Origin: Nitrospira sp. CR1.3
GTDB lineage: Bacteria > Nitrospirota > Nitrospiria > Nitrospirales > Nitrospiraceae
Reading direction: 5' to 3'
DNA length: 64,000 nucleotides
Assembly (NCBI GenBank): GCA_014055525.1
Contig: WIAH01000001.1
Span: 245,809 to 309,808, forward strand
The first letter of the stretch is position 1. The number at the start of each line of letters is the position of its first letter. Positions 45,741 through 55,557 of this stretch are shown here, piece by piece. The position numbers and the translations under genes are program-made. Below the pieces are notes generated by a model. That model saw nothing but the letters and a program-made list of their open reading frames with translations. It had not been told where the DNA came from and made no database searches.

Positions 45741-47000
45741 TTAGGCCTTGCACCGTTCGATCACGGCGCCTAATCCTCTCAGTTTCTCTTCAATCCCTTC
45801 GTATCCACGGTCGAGATGGTAAACCCGCAGGACTTCCGTGGTCCCTTCTGCCGCAAGGCCGGCAAGAATCAGCCCGGCACTGGCCCGCAGATCGGAGGCC
45901 ATCACAGGGGCCCCCGTGAGACGATCCCGACCGGTAATCACCAGCCGATTCCCTTCGACGCGAATATCGGCCCCCATTCGCTTGAGCTCCTCTACGTGCA
46001 TGAAGCGGCTTTCGAAAACCGTTTCCGTAATGACACTGGTTCCTCCTGCCACGGACATGAGTGCCGCCATTTGCGCCTGCATGTCGGTGGGAAAGCCCGG
46101 GAACGGCAAAGTCCGCACATCGACGCCTCTCAAGCGTCCGGATTTTGTCGCATCGAGCTGGACCGACTCCTTTTCGACTCGAACGGCGATTCCTGCCTCC
46201 CGAAGTTTTGCGACGAGGGGCTCGAGATGGTCCGGGCGGCACCGATCGACTGTGACGGAACCTCTCGTGATCGCCCCTGCAATCAGATATGTCCCGGCTT
46301 CGATCCGATCGGGAATGACTTCATGGTCGCTGCCGCGGAGTTCCCGTACCCCTTCAATCGAGATAATGTCGGTACCGGCTCCGGCGATGCGGGCCCCGCG
46401 TTTCGTCAGAAAATCCGCCAGATCGACAATCTCCGGCTCCTTGGCGGCGTTCTCTATGACCGTAGTCCCCTGCGCGAGAGACGCGGCCATCATCAAATTT
46501 TCTGTTCCGGTCACAGTGGGCACATCGCAATAGATTGATGCGCCCTTGAGCCGCTTGGCCTTCGCGTGAATATAGCCGTGCTCGACGGACACCTCTGCGC
46601 CGAGTTTGGCAAGCCCGGCCAGGTGCATATTGACTGGGCGCGAGCCGATGGCGCATCCGCCCGGCAACGAAACAGTCGCTTGCCCCCAGCGGGCGAGCAG
46701 CGGCCCAAGCACCAGCACCGACGCGCGCATCGTCTTCACGAGTTCATACGGAGCCTGCGTGGACTTAATGACCTCCGCCCTGATCACGGCCCGATTGCCC
46801 TCGTGGCGCACACTCGCGCCGAGAATCCCCAGCAGCCTGCCCATCGTGACGACATCGACCACACGAGGCACATTGGTAATGGTGCACTCTTCACCACCCA
46901 AAATGGTCGAGGCGAGAATCGGCAAGGCGGAATTCTTTGCTCCGCTGATCTGGACCGTCCCTCGCAGAGCCTTCCCGCCGGTGATGACGATCTTGTCCAT
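45741..47000 (-). CDS. murA: UDP-N-acetylglucosamine 1-carboxyvinyltransferase
   Basis: First committed step of peptidoglycan synthesis. 419 residues. [26 protein letters not shown] at the start; the active-site Cys, target of fosfomycin, is present in [34 protein letters not shown] near the end. It heads the his genes on this strand and follows prmC after ten bases. Confidence 0.97.
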   Translation of the reverse strand: MDKIVITGGKALRGTVQISGAKNSALPILASTILGGEECTITNVPRVVDVVTMGRLLGILGASVRHEGNRAVIRAEVIKSTQAPYELVKTMRASVLVLGPLLARWGQATVSLPGGCAIGSRPVNMHLAGLAKLGAEVSVEHGYIHAKAKRLKGASIYCDVPTVTGTENLMMAASLAQGTTVIENAAKEPEIVDLADFLTKRGARIAGAGTDIISIEGVRELRGSDHEVIPDRIEAGTYLIAGAITRGSVTVDRCRPDHLEPLVAKLREAGIAVRVEKESVQLDATKSGRLRGVDVRTLPFPGFPTDMQAQMAALMSVAGGTSVITETVFESRFMHVEELKRMGADIRVEGNRLVITGRDRLTGAPVMASDLRASAGLILAGLAAEGTTEVLRVYHLDRGYEGIEEKLRGLGAVIERCKA

Positions 47001-47010
47001 GCTGTCAGGC

Positions 47011-47910
47011 CTATTCCCCTGTTCGCTCAGCGATCACAATGCGCTCGATCCCTGCGTTGTCGCAAACGGTTGTCACCGAGCAGTACCCACCGTTGGCTTC
47101 CGCCTTCTCTAGAAGCGACCCGCTTTGTCCCAGCCCCATTTCCATGATCAGCAGGCCGCCTGGCGCCAGGAAGGGGATCGCCTCCTCCAGCAACTGCTCA
47201 TGCAATTCCGTCCCGCAAGGCCCCGCAACCAACGCCATGCGCGGTTCGTAAAGACGAACTTCCGGTTGGAGTGTCGTCCAGTCCGACTCTGAAACATAGG
47301 GAGGATTCGAGACGATCACCTGTACCTTTCGTTCCAGTCCTCGCCCAGCGAGGGGAGCCACTAAATCGCCTTGAAGCCAAGTCACCGACCGCACGCCATG
47401 ACGATCAGCATTCCGCTTCGCGGTATCCAGAGCATAAGACGAGAGGTCGATCGCGAAGAGTTTCCCGGTTGGAATCGCTCGCGCCAGTGCGATCGCCACA
47501 CAGCCTGAACCGGTCCCCACGTCCGCAAGAATAGGGGCCTGAACCGGTGGCAGCCTACGAAGGGTTTCCTGAACCAATAACTCGGTTTCGGGCCTGGGGA
47601 TCAGGACCGATGAATCCACCCCAAACTCCAGCCCGCAAAATTCCTGTGTGCCGAGCAGGTATTGCAACGGTTCCCCGGCGACTCTCCTGAGCAGCAGCGC
47701 TTGCACCTTGGCTGACTCGCCTTCGGACAACAGTCGCTGTGGCTCAATGCATTGATGCAATATGGAAAGACTGAGCGCATGCTCAATCAGCCAGACCGCT
47801 TCCTGCGTAGCCGACTCCACCCCCGCTGCTGAGAGTTGTCGACGAACCTCGGCAACCAGCGCTCCGATCGTTCGGCATTCCCCGGTCGCCCGGGCGGCAG
47901 CGGGGGTCAT
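47011..47910 (-). CDS. prmC: Release factor glutamine methyltransferase
   Basis: Methylates the GGQ Gln of release factors. 299 residues. N-terminal helical domain, then the SAM fold with [20 protein letters not shown] and the substrate-binding NPPYVSESD. It overlaps prfA, its substrate gene, by four bases. Confidence 0.96.
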   Translation of the reverse strand: MTPAAARATGECRTIGALVAEVRRQLSAAGVESATQEAVWLIEHALSLSILHQCIEPQRLLSEGESAKVQALLLRRVAGEPLQYLLGTQEFCGLEFGVDSSVLIPRPETELLVQETLRRLPPVQAPILADVGTGSGCVAIALARAIPTGKLFAIDLSSYALDTAKRNADRHGVRSVTWLQGDLVAPLAGRGLERKVQVIVSNPPYVSESDWTTLQPEVRLYEPRMALVAGPCGTELHEQLLEEAIPFLAPGGLLIMEMGLGQSGSLLEKAEANGGYCSVTTVCDNAGIERIVIAERTGE

Positions 47911-48989
47911 GATGCCTCGGCCACTGCCGCGTGGTCGCGCTGGGCACGTAACGCTTCGATGAGTTCGTCCATGTCACCAGCCAGGACATGCTCCAGCTTG
48001 TGCAGCGTCAGACCCACGCGATGATCCGTGACGCGATTTTGAGGAAAATTATAGGTGCGAATCTTCTCGCTCCGGTCGCCGGTCCCCACCTGAGCCTTCC
48101 GGGTTTGCGCGATCTCCGCTTCCTGCTTCTCCCGCTCGGCCTCGACGATTCTGGCGCGAAGCGTCCGCATGGCTTTTGTGCGATTCTTGAGTTGCGACCG
48201 CTCATCCTGGCAGGACACCACCACGCCGGTCGGAATGTGCGTGATCCGAACGGCCGAATAGGTCGTATTCACGCTCTGCCCGCCGGCACCGGAGGAACAG
48301 AACGTATCGATCCGCAGATCCTTCGGATCGATCTGAACATCAACTTCGTCGACTTCCGGCATGACCGCCACAGTCACGGTCGATGTGTGGATCCGGCCGG
48401 CCGCCTCGGTAACGGGCACGCGTTGAACCCGATGGACGCCGCTTTCGTATTTGAACAGCCCGTAGCCGCCTTTCCCTTCGATCAGCGCGATCACCGTCTT
48501 GTAGCCACCTTTGCCGGTTTCGGAAGCTTCGACGATTTCGACCTTCAACTTGCGTCGCTCCGCAAATTTCACGTACATGCGGAACAGATCTCCGGCAAAC
48601 AAAGCAGCTTCATCGCCGCCGGTTCCAGCCCTGATTTCCAGAAAGAGATTCTTGTCGTCTCGCGGATCCTTGGGCGTCAGATGTTCCAAAACCCGCGCTT
48701 CAAGCTCCGCCCGCTCCTCGTCCAGTCGAAGACTTTCTTCTGTCGCGAGCGATCGGAGCTCACTCCCGACGGATGGATCCGTCAGCATGTGGGACGCTTC
48801 GTCGAGCTGCTTGACGATGTCTTGATAACGGCGAAACAGATGGGCGACAGACTCGATCTCCGTTCGTTCCTTATTGAGCTTGACGAGCAGCGCTGGTTGA
48901 CCGATGACGGACGGGTCCATGAGCTGGCTGGTCAGCTCATCGAATCGACTCGCAATGGATTCCCACTTTTTTCGCAACGGCTCGTCCAT
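47907..48989 (-). CDS. prfA: Peptide chain release factor 1
   Basis: Ends translation at UAA and UAG. 360 residues. The GGQ loop is in SSGAGGQSVNTTYSAVRITHIPTG. The region before it (RVQRVPVTEAAGRIHTSTVTVAVMPE) has the PVT form of the RF1 stop-codon tripeptide PxT, which separates it from RF2. First gene of the prfA-prmC-murA-his run. Confidence 0.97.
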   Translation of the reverse strand: MDEPLRKKWESIASRFDELTSQLMDPSVIGQPALLVKLNKERTEIESVAHLFRRYQDIVKQLDEASHMLTDPSVGSELRSLATEESLRLDEERAELEARVLEHLTPKDPRDDKNLFLEIRAGTGGDEAALFAGDLFRMYVKFAERRKLKVEIVEASETGKGGYKTVIALIEGKGGYGLFKYESGVHRVQRVPVTEAAGRIHTSTVTVAVMPEVDEVDVQIDPKDLRIDTFCSSGAGGQSVNTTYSAVRITHIPTGVVVSCQDERSQLKNRTKAMRTLRARIVEAEREKQEAEIAQTRKAQVGTGDRSEKIRTYNFPQNRVTDHRVGLTLHKLEHVLAGDMDELIEALRAQRDHAAVAEAS

Positions 48990-49030
48990 ACCGTCTTGAC
49001 CTCAAGGCGCGAACGCAGGTGATTCGGGAC

Positions 49031-49075
49031 AAAAAAAGAAGAGACCCTGCCCCTCAGCGAAGCAGGGTCTCTTCT
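49031..49075 (-). terminator. Rho-independent terminator between rpmE and prfA
   Basis: On the minus strand AGAGACCCTGC, a loop, GCAGGGTCTCTTC and then seven T. It ends the rho-rpmE transcript 17 bases after the rpmE stop. Confidence 0.88.
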
Positions 49076-49091
49076 ATGTTCGCAGGGGTCG

Positions 49092-49298
49092 CTATTTGCC
49101 CTTCTTCGCGTACTTCTTCTTAAACCGCTCGACACGCCCTTCGGTGTCGACGATCTTTTGGGTTCCCGTGAAGAACGGATGGCAGTTCGAGCAGATATCG
49201 ACGTTGATGTCGCCGACCGTCGATCTGGTCTTATATTTATTGCCGCAGGCGCAATGCACCGTGGCTTCCCGGTACAACGGATGAATGCCCTTCTTCAT
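49092..49298 (-). CDS. rpmE: 50S ribosomal protein L31 (zinc-binding form)
   Basis: A 68-residue ribosomal protein. The zinc ligands C16-x-C18 (HCACGNKY) and C37-x2-C40 ([12 protein letters not shown]) are present, so this is the zinc-containing C+ type. A typical end FKKKYAKK. It lies 88 bases after rho. Confidence 0.97.
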   Translation of the reverse strand: MKKGIHPLYREATVHCACGNKYKTRSTVGDINVDICSNCHPFFTGTQKIVDTEGRVERFKKKYAKKGK

Positions 49299-49386
49299 GT
49301 TCCACTCCTGCCTTCAACACTGACTGCCTTCGCCCATTCGAAGGCCCGACAATCTACCTTGTCTGAGCGCCGGATACAAGCCGGCA

Positions 49387-50634
49387 TTACCGGTTCATCG
49401 ACTGCAGGAATTCCTGATTGGTCTTGGTGCCCTGCACCTTGTCCATCAGAAACTCCATGGCTTCCATCGTTCCCAGCGGGCTCAGCACCTTTCGCAGGAT
49501 CCACATCTTATTGAGCCTGTCCTTATCCACGAGCAATTCCTCTTTGCGGGTCCCGGATTGGCTGATGTCGATGGCCGGGAATATCCGCTTGTCGGCCAGG
49601 CGACGGTCAAGGTGGACCTCCATATTCCCCGTTCCCTTGAATTCTTCGAAGATCACGTCGTCCATCCGGCTGCCGGTATCGACGAGCGCCGTAGCCATGA
49701 TCGTCAAGCTTCCGCCGTTTTCGATATTGCGGGCTGCGCCGAAGAACCGCTTCGGTCGCTGGAGGGCGTTCGAGTCGAGACCGCCCGAGAGGACCTTGCC
49801 GCTCGGAGGGGCGATCGTATTGTAGGCCCGCGCAAGGCGCGTGATGCTGTCCAACAGAATGACGACGTCTTTCTTGTGCTCAACCAATCGCTTGGCCTTC
49901 TCCAGGACCATTTCAGCCACCTGGGCATGTCGCTGAGCAGGCTCGTCGAATGTGGAACTGATGACTTCAGCCTTCACCTGCCGTTGCCAGTCGGTGACTT
50001 CTTCCGGCCGCTCGTCGATTAACAGCACGATCAAGGTCACTTCTTTATGGTTCTTGAGAATCGCGCGGGCGATGGCTTGCAGCAGCATCGTCTTTCCGGT
50101 TCGAGGGGCGGCGACGATCAGACCGCGCTGTCCCTTTCCGATCGGCGTGGTGAGATCCATGACGCGCGTACAATACTCTTCGCGGTCAAACTCGAGCTGG
50201 ATGCGTTCCTCGGGATACAGCGGGGTCAGGTTGTCGAAGAGGATCTTGTCTCGAGCAACCTCCGGATCTTCGTAGTTGACCTTCTCGACTTTGAGGAGGG
50301 CGAAGTAGCGTTCGCTTTCTTTCGGCGGCCGAATCTGCCCTGATACGATGTCGCCGGTTCGCAGATTGAATCGCCGGATTTGAGAAGGGGAGATATAGAT
50401 ATCGTCCGGGCCCGGTAAGTAATTCGAGTCGGGTGCGCGGAGAAATCCGAAGCCGTCAGGCAGCGTTTCGAGGACGCCCTCGCCGAAGACCACACCGTTC
50501 TTCTCGGTCTGCGCCTGCAGAATGGCAAAAATCAATTCCTGCTTGCGGAGATTCGCCGCCCCCTCGATCTTGAGATCGCGGGCGACATCGTTCAGATCGG
50601 CGATGGTTTTCTGCTTCAATTCGGCAAGATGCAT
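49387..50634 (-). CDS. rho: Transcription termination factor Rho
   Basis: Hexameric RNA helicase that ends transcription. 415 residues. Rho N domain ([19 protein letters not shown]), cold-shock-like RNA-binding domain ([35 protein letters not shown]), then the ATPase core with Walker [12 protein letters not shown] and Walker [16 protein letters not shown]. The family start MHLAELKQ at 50634 has GGGAG upstream; a start eight codons earlier is less likely. Confidence 0.97.
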   Translation of the reverse strand: MHLAELKQKTIADLNDVARDLKIEGAANLRKQELIFAILQAQTEKNGVVFGEGVLETLPDGFGFLRAPDSNYLPGPDDIYISPSQIRRFNLRTGDIVSGQIRPPKESERYFALLKVEKVNYEDPEVARDKILFDNLTPLYPEERIQLEFDREEYCTRVMDLTTPIGKGQRGLIVAAPRTGKTMLLQAIARAILKNHKEVTLIVLLIDERPEEVTDWQRQVKAEVISSTFDEPAQRHAQVAEMVLEKAKRLVEHKKDVVILLDSITRLARAYNTIAPPSGKVLSGGLDSNALQRPKRFFGAARNIENGGSLTIMATALVDTGSRMDDVIFEEFKGTGNMEVHLDRRLADKRIFPAIDISQSGTRKEELLVDKDRLNKMWILRKVLSPLGTMEAMEFLMDKVQGTKTNQEFLQSMNR

Positions 50635-51152
50635 AACTTCTCCCTTGGTTTGTGCCATAGGTGTCCTCTCAAGCTCCTGGCTAGTTGGTCATCGATGGAT
50701 GCTGAACGTGGTCAACCATGAAACGACGCGAAAATCGTGAACCGATCAATGATTTGGCGATTGTGCTGTGTGTGTTTCTAGCTCGAGAGGACGTTTTGTG
50801 AAGGGCTAGCCCGTCTCATGTCCAGTAGATATGTTGCAAGCAAGAACTCATGCGAGCCGACTCGTCCCTTTTGCGCAACTTGTAGATTGTTTCGAGACGT
50901 GCCCCGGAAGTCTTGTGTGTGGAGAGTCCGTAGACCCGAACTGAAATGCTAGTTAGCTTGCAGCATACCGCTCAAGCCGGTGGTTGTCAACAGAGAAACG
51001 GAGAATCGTCGAATTTGGGATTGCCCCCGCTGTCAGCAGAGCTCCGCGCCGGTGGGGAGCTTCCGCTATCGATCAGGCGGCCGGGGCTCCCGCCGTCTGT
51101 TGCGGGGGGAAACGCCGGTATGCTACATGAGCGTTTCAAGCCTGGAGTTGCT
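50635..51152. other. 518-base gap: rho leader and upstream of the DUF2203 gene
   Basis: No gene is supported here. The rho side could hold a long 5' leader; rho autoregulates through its leader in E. coli, but I see no clear terminator or conserved motif. The reading frame of the DUF2203 gene extends back to 50946 but has no codon character before 51153. No repeats noted. Confidence 0.4.
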
Positions 51153-51566
51153 ATGTCCGAAGACGACGAACAGGAACAACATGACCGGCTGTTCACCTTG
51201 GCGGAAGCCAATCGCCTGATCCCTCAACTGAACTCTCGGTTGACTTCCGTCAAGCAGGCGAAGGAAACGCTGGTTCGGACCAAAGAGGACATTCGGAAAG
51301 CGAGTGCTCGCGCTGAATATGGTGGCGGAAGCACGGTGGGTGCACTCTATATAGCGAGTCTCCAACAAGTCAGCGCCAATATCAAGGCGATTCAGGAGAT
51401 GGGCGTTCTGGTGAAAGATCTCGACATGGGCCTCTGCGACTTCCCGCATCTTCGCGACGGTCGGATCGTGTTCCTTTGTTGGAAGCTCGGTGAGCAGGAG
51501 ATCCGATGGTGGCACGAAACCACGACCGGGTACAAAGACCGCTGCCCTCTGGAGAACTCATTGTGA
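51153..51566 (+). CDS. DUF2203 family protein
   Basis: A 137-residue, likely cytoplasmic protein. LFTLAEANRLIPQLNSRLTSVKQA at the start and MGVLVKDLDMGLCDFPHLRDGRIVFLCWKLGEQEIRWWHE at the end are the conserved blocks of DUF2203; the middle is helical. Function unknown. ATG 51153 has GGAG five bases upstream. Confidence 0.88.
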   Translation: MSEDDEQEQHDRLFTLAEANRLIPQLNSRLTSVKQAKETLVRTKEDIRKASARAEYGGGSTVGALYIASLQQVSANIKAIQEMGVLVKDLDMGLCDFPHLRDGRIVFLCWKLGEQEIRWWHETTTGYKDRCPLENSL

Positions 51567-51603
51567 AATCCGCTTGAAGCCTCTTGGGGACGATCAGCCA
51601 CCC

Positions 51604-51903
51604 ATGAAGTTCGTGATTCTCGGATTCGACGGCCCTGAAGGAGAAGCCAGGCGAAAAATTCACCGCCCTGCTCATCTCGCCAAGATGGAACCGCTCGACC
51701 GCGAGGGTCGCGTCATCCTGGCTGGCCCGCTTACAGACAAGACAGGAAGTCTGATCGTCATCGAGGCGGACTCGCTGGAAGAAGCGCGAAAATTCGCTCA
51801 AGAGGACCCCTACACTATCAATGGGGTATTTCAACGGGTCGAGGTGCATCCCTTTACCCAGATCTTCCCAAAAACAACGTCGCCGAGCGCCCCCTCTCGC
51901 TAA
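51604..51903 (+). CDS. YciI-like protein
   Basis: A 99-residue small alpha/beta protein. HRPAHLAKMEPLDREGRVILAGPLTDKTGSLIVIEADSLEEARKFAQEDPYTINGVFQRVEVHPF has the YciI pattern, including the His and the GPLTD and DPY blocks. Members are thought to be enzymes or ligand-binding proteins. It follows the DUF2203 gene by 37 bases. Confidence 0.88.
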   Translation: MKFVILGFDGPEGEARRKIHRPAHLAKMEPLDREGRVILAGPLTDKTGSLIVIEADSLEEARKFAQEDPYTINGVFQRVEVHPFTQIFPKTTSPSAPSR

Positions 51904-52008
51904 CCCGGCATAAACCAAACAGTTTCCAACCCACACTGCGGAGTAGGCGCGGCTTGTCCCATCCTTTGTTGCATTGCCGCTCTGTCTTCCTGGCGCTATA
52001 TTTAACTC

Positions 52009-53286
52009 ATGCGATTCCCCGCGCTCCCTCTGGTTTGGGGTAGCCCTATCCTATTTTTTCTTCTGCTCCTGCCCGGCGCGCCGGCTACGGCTGCCTCTGG
52101 GAAAGTGGTCACGGCCGAAGCCTATTACACCATGATGGATGGCGATACGCTCAGCAGCGCGGAAGAAAAGGTGCTCCAGCGGGCTCAGCGGAGGGCCGTA
52201 GAAGAAGCAGGCCTGTACCTCGAAGCGACGTTTCGTGATTTCGAGAAGGAATCGCAGGGACGAACCGTACAGAGCAGCTCACTGGAGATTCGCACGATCG
52301 CCGCCGGGATCACGGAAACGGAAATTCTCGAATCACGGCGTTCCTTCGAGAACGATCGCCCGGTCTTTTTCGTTCGCATTCGAGCCACTGTCGATGTGAA
52401 CAATCTGGTCGAGGCGGTCCGCCGGCTGCAATCGGAGGCTCGACTAGCGCAGAATTTTCGCCAACTGCAACAGGAGAATCAGCAGTTGCGGGCCCAACTC
52501 AAGGAACTGCAGCATCAGCCGATCGGAGTTCGAATGCTCGCCATCGAACCGAACGGGAAAACCGAGCCGACGCAGCGAGCGAGAGCCTTGCTGGCCTCCG
52601 CCGTTCAAACCCAAAATCTCCGTGAAAAAATCCAACTGGCTTCCGAGGCCATCACCCTCGACGACCGCTATATCGAGCCGCTTCTTGTCCGGGGACAGAC
52701 CTATCTTCGGTTGGTCTCCCTCGCGTTTGCCCAGCATTCGCAAGCGGAGGAGTACCGTGATCATCTCGAAAAGGCGCAGGCCGACTTTGACCGCGCAGTT
52801 CAGCTCGACGGCAAGAACGCATGGGGATGGGTCGGCAAAGGGGACGTCCAAACCTGGTTCAAGCAGATGGACGAAGCCGTCGTTTCTTACGAACAAGCTC
52901 TGGCCCTGGATCCCTTCTTCGACATTGCTCGCCAGCGGCTCATCGTGGTCTACACCACTCAGGCACGACGTCAAGCGGATTCAAAGCGTCCGCATCAAGC
53001 GCTCGCCACGCTCAAGAAACTTCTCGACGCGCAAACGCCTGAAAGCTGGATTCCCTATCAAAAGGAGGCCTATCTTTTGCGAAGTGAAATCCTGTTGAAG
53101 CTCAATCGTCCCGAGCAAGCGCTTGAGGACCTCTCGACCGTCATTCGAGTCGACCCGACGAATACCGGCGCACTGGTCACGAGGGCGAACCTCTACCAGA
53201 ATCGACTCCAAGGCAGACTGGCCAAAGACGATTTCGAGAGAGCCTGCGTACTCGGTTCCATTGCGGCATGCGAGCAGCTCCCGTGA
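52009..53286 (+). CDS. Exported TPR-repeat protein
   Basis: A 425-residue protein with a signal peptide (cleavage near TAA-S, residue 30). The N-terminal domain (about 30-140) reads GKVVTAEAYYTMMDGDTLSSAEEKVLQRAQRRAVEEAGLYLEA, a pattern seen in exported proteins that precede a flagellar-assembly or LPP20-like fold. A short coiled coil (LQQENQQLRAQLKELQ) follows, then several TPR units in the C-terminal half (RPEQALEDLSTVIRVDPTNTGALVTRANLYQ). Probably a periplasmic scaffold. Function unknown. Confidence 0.85.
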   Translation: MRFPALPLVWGSPILFFLLLLPGAPATAASGKVVTAEAYYTMMDGDTLSSAEEKVLQRAQRRAVEEAGLYLEATFRDFEKESQGRTVQSSSLEIRTIAAGITETEILESRRSFENDRPVFFVRIRATVDVNNLVEAVRRLQSEARLAQNFRQLQQENQQLRAQLKELQHQPIGVRMLAIEPNGKTEPTQRARALLASAVQTQNLREKIQLASEAITLDDRYIEPLLVRGQTYLRLVSLAFAQHSQAEEYRDHLEKAQADFDRAVQLDGKNAWGWVGKGDVQTWFKQMDEAVVSYEQALALDPFFDIARQRLIVVYTTQARRQADSKRPHQALATLKKLLDAQTPESWIPYQKEAYLLRSEILLKLNRPEQALEDLSTVIRVDPTNTGALVTRANLYQNRLQGRLAKDDFERACVLGSIAACEQLP

Positions 53287-53621
53287 CAGGCGCCGTCGCA
53301 TCTTAATTTATAAATCAATGGCTTGAACAGACTTTGGCAGTTGATACAAGGAAATTTTTTCCCTCTTTTGTTGGTTTGACATCTCGAAATTCCCCCTCCT
53401 ATAATGCGTGGAAAGCAAGCATTTGCTGCACCGCGTAAAGGCCGGTTTCCTGAGCACAATAGACCTAGTTCGGGTTTGTCCTATAGCCCAAAATTTCCCC
53501 ACGTTGGGCCTTCTGCGAGGTTGCAGATGTGCTGCAAAAAGCTTACATTGGGAGCAGACCAAGCTTGTTGAAAAATCGAAGTTCTCTCGTCGTTAACCCC
53601 TTACGCGGAGTGTAAGTCGTA
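53287..53621 (+). promoter_or_regulatory. Consensus promoter and 200-nt leader of the oxidoreductase operon
   Basis: TTGACA at 53376-53381, 18 bases, TATAAT at 53400-53405: both boxes match the sigma-70 consensus exactly. Transcription would start near 53412, giving about 210 nt of 5' leader before the ATG at 53622. The leader contains short inverted segments (for example GCAAGCATTTGCTGC and TTGGGCC...). The ribosome site is GCGGAG. No known riboswitch is recognised. Confidence 0.75.
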
Positions 53622-54257
53622 ATGAGCCAATATCGCGTGTTGCCGGGTCCCGAACATTTTCTACCTCCCGCCGCAGCATCCATGGGTGTGTACCTGCCGA
53701 ATCCCGGTGAGGCCCACATCAACGGTGTGATTGCTCCGGAGGAGAAAGCCTATGAGGAAGCGGCGCGCCAATTTCTGATGGCCAAGGTGCCGACGATTTT
53801 CCCCGGCCCGCTGGTCCTGTGGGCTTGGAACGAAAAAGCCGCGAAGAAGGCCACCGCAATCCGTCACCTGTACAACACGCTCAAGGAATGTGTGCAGCCG
53901 GGCCAGAAGCCGATGCTCATTCCGATGCCTGACTATCGCCCCAAATATCCGAAGATCAATCCGGAAGTCGAAATCAATCCCAACCATCCCAATCTCACCA
54001 TCTGGCATAACAAGATCGACTGCTGCATGTTCGTGGGTGTGCATTGCCACCAGGCGAACCTGTCGCTCAAAATCATCCGGGGTGGAACTTCGTGCTATAC
54101 GATTGCCATGTGTGCCCAAGCCGGCCATGAAGACGCCATGCTCTCCTTCCGCGATGCGTCCGTGGAAAAAATCATGAAACTGGCCGACTGGGTGAAAAAG
54201 TTGAAAGGGACGGTCCAACCAAGGCTGGCGACAGCCAAGAACGGCGCATCGAGCTAA
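53622..54257 (+). CDS. 2-oxoacid:ferredoxin oxidoreductase, epsilon-type subunit
   Basis: A 211-residue protein of the small fifth subunit found only in five-subunit 2-oxoacid:ferredoxin oxidoreductases such as those of Hydrogenobacter and Nitrospira. It has a C-terminal block DCCMFVGVHCHQANLSLKIIRGGTSCYTIAMCAQAGHEDAMLSFRDASVEKI with several Cys and His. Its exact role in the complex is not known. It is the first gene of the operon, 34 bases before the alpha gene. Whether the substrate is pyruvate or 2-oxoglutarate cannot be decided from sequence. Confidence 0.8.
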   Translation: MSQYRVLPGPEHFLPPAAASMGVYLPNPGEAHINGVIAPEEKAYEEAARQFLMAKVPTIFPGPLVLWAWNEKAAKKATAIRHLYNTLKECVQPGQKPMLIPMPDYRPKYPKINPEVEINPNHPNLTIWHNKIDCCMFVGVHCHQANLSLKIIRGGTSCYTIAMCAQAGHEDAMLSFRDASVEKIMKLADWVKKLKGTVQPRLATAKNGASS

Positions 54258-54291
54258 GAACATCCGGATGCAGTGAAAGGAGGCTGGGTCC

Positions 54292-55503
54292 ATGGCGGAT
54301 ACACACTCAGTCATCGGCACAAAAAATAAGAAGGGCCAGACCTATACCGATACCTGGAAAATGATGAATGAGGCTCCGCGCACCCCGTCGTTCTTCACGG
54401 GTAGCGAGGTCATCAAGGAAGCGGTCCGTCGGGCCAGTTGCGACGTCATGATCGCTTACCCGATCACCCCGCAGAGCGAAGCGGCCGCCTTGATCGGCGA
54501 GTTGTTTGCCGAAGGTTACATCGGCGACTACTTCCGCGGCGAGAGCGAATTCGCCGTCATGTCGCAGTGCGCCGGCGCCGCCTTCGGCGGAGCCCGTGTG
54601 TTCACAACGACGGCGGGCCCGGGCACGATGCGCGCGATGGAAAACTTTCCCATGTGGGCCGGCGCGAGGCTGCCGATCCAGATGATCGTCACCTGTCGCG
54701 GCATTAACTCACCGCTGTCGATCCAACCGGACACGCTTGAGATCGCTTATTTATTGAACACCGGCATGCTGGTCTGGCACGCAGAGACCGCGCAGGACTT
54801 CTTTGATTGGATCCTCAAGGGCTACATGGTCTCCGAAGAGCCGGACGTGCATCTGCCGCTGGCGCTCTGTTGCGACGGGTTCTTCGTCACGCATACGAAG
54901 GACGTCGTCAATCTGACGCCGGCCGACATGTGCCTGCCGCCCTACGATCCGTATCGGTCCCCGGTTCCATGTATGGACATGGAATGTCCTCCGGTCCGCA
55001 TGATGCGCGATCCCTTCGTCATGAAGAGCAACTACATCAGCTACGCGACCCATGCCTCGTGGCAACAGGAAATCTGGGCCGCCATCGAGCGGTCCCGCAA
55101 ACATTCGATCCACTGGCTGAACGGACTGATCGATGCCGAGAACACGGACGCGGACATCGTGATCGTGGCATCCGGCACGGCCGTGTCCCAAGGGCGCGAA
55201 GCGATCAGGCTGTTGGAGGACGAGGGCGTGCGCTGCGGCCTGATCAAGGTGAAGACGCTGCGGCCCTGGCCGGAGGAAGAAATCCGGGAAGCCACGAAGA
55301 ACGCGAAACATATTTTCGTGCCGGAGTTCAACGTAACCGGCTGGCTGGCGAAAGAGATTCGCGCGACGATCCCGAATCACCAGCGCGTGCACGCCGGCCC
55401 GCACGTCTGCGGAGGCATGACGATGCCGCCGGAAATCATCGTTCAGGAAATCAAGACGGCCCTCGGGATGAAGAGCTTCTCCCTGGCCGGTCGTGGAAGC
55501 TGA
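54292..55503 (+). CDS. 2-oxoacid:ferredoxin oxidoreductase, alpha subunit
   Basis: A 403-residue catalytic subunit (pyrimidine-binding part of the thiamine site). FFTGSEVIKEAVRRASCDVMIAYPITPQSEAA, FRGESEFAVMSQCAGAAFGGARVFTTTAGPG and a transketolase C-terminal-like domain (DADIVIVASGTAVSQGREAIRLLEDEGVRCGLIKVKTLRPWPEE) are typical. It carries out reductive carboxylation or the reverse with the beta subunit. In the reductive TCA cycle this fixes CO2 with reduced ferredoxin. Confidence 0.93.
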   Translation: MADTHSVIGTKNKKGQTYTDTWKMMNEAPRTPSFFTGSEVIKEAVRRASCDVMIAYPITPQSEAAALIGELFAEGYIGDYFRGESEFAVMSQCAGAAFGGARVFTTTAGPGTMRAMENFPMWAGARLPIQMIVTCRGINSPLSIQPDTLEIAYLLNTGMLVWHAETAQDFFDWILKGYMVSEEPDVHLPLALCCDGFFVTHTKDVVNLTPADMCLPPYDPYRSPVPCMDMECPPVRMMRDPFVMKSNYISYATHASWQQEIWAAIERSRKHSIHWLNGLIDAENTDADIVIVASGTAVSQGREAIRLLEDEGVRCGLIKVKTLRPWPEEEIREATKNAKHIFVPEFNVTGWLAKEIRATIPNHQRVHAGPHVCGGMTMPPEIIVQEIKTALGMKSFSLAGRGS

Positions 55504-55557
55504 GCAGTACACCATAAGAATCTGTTCGCTCCCGCGAGCGAATCTTGAGGAGGCCAC

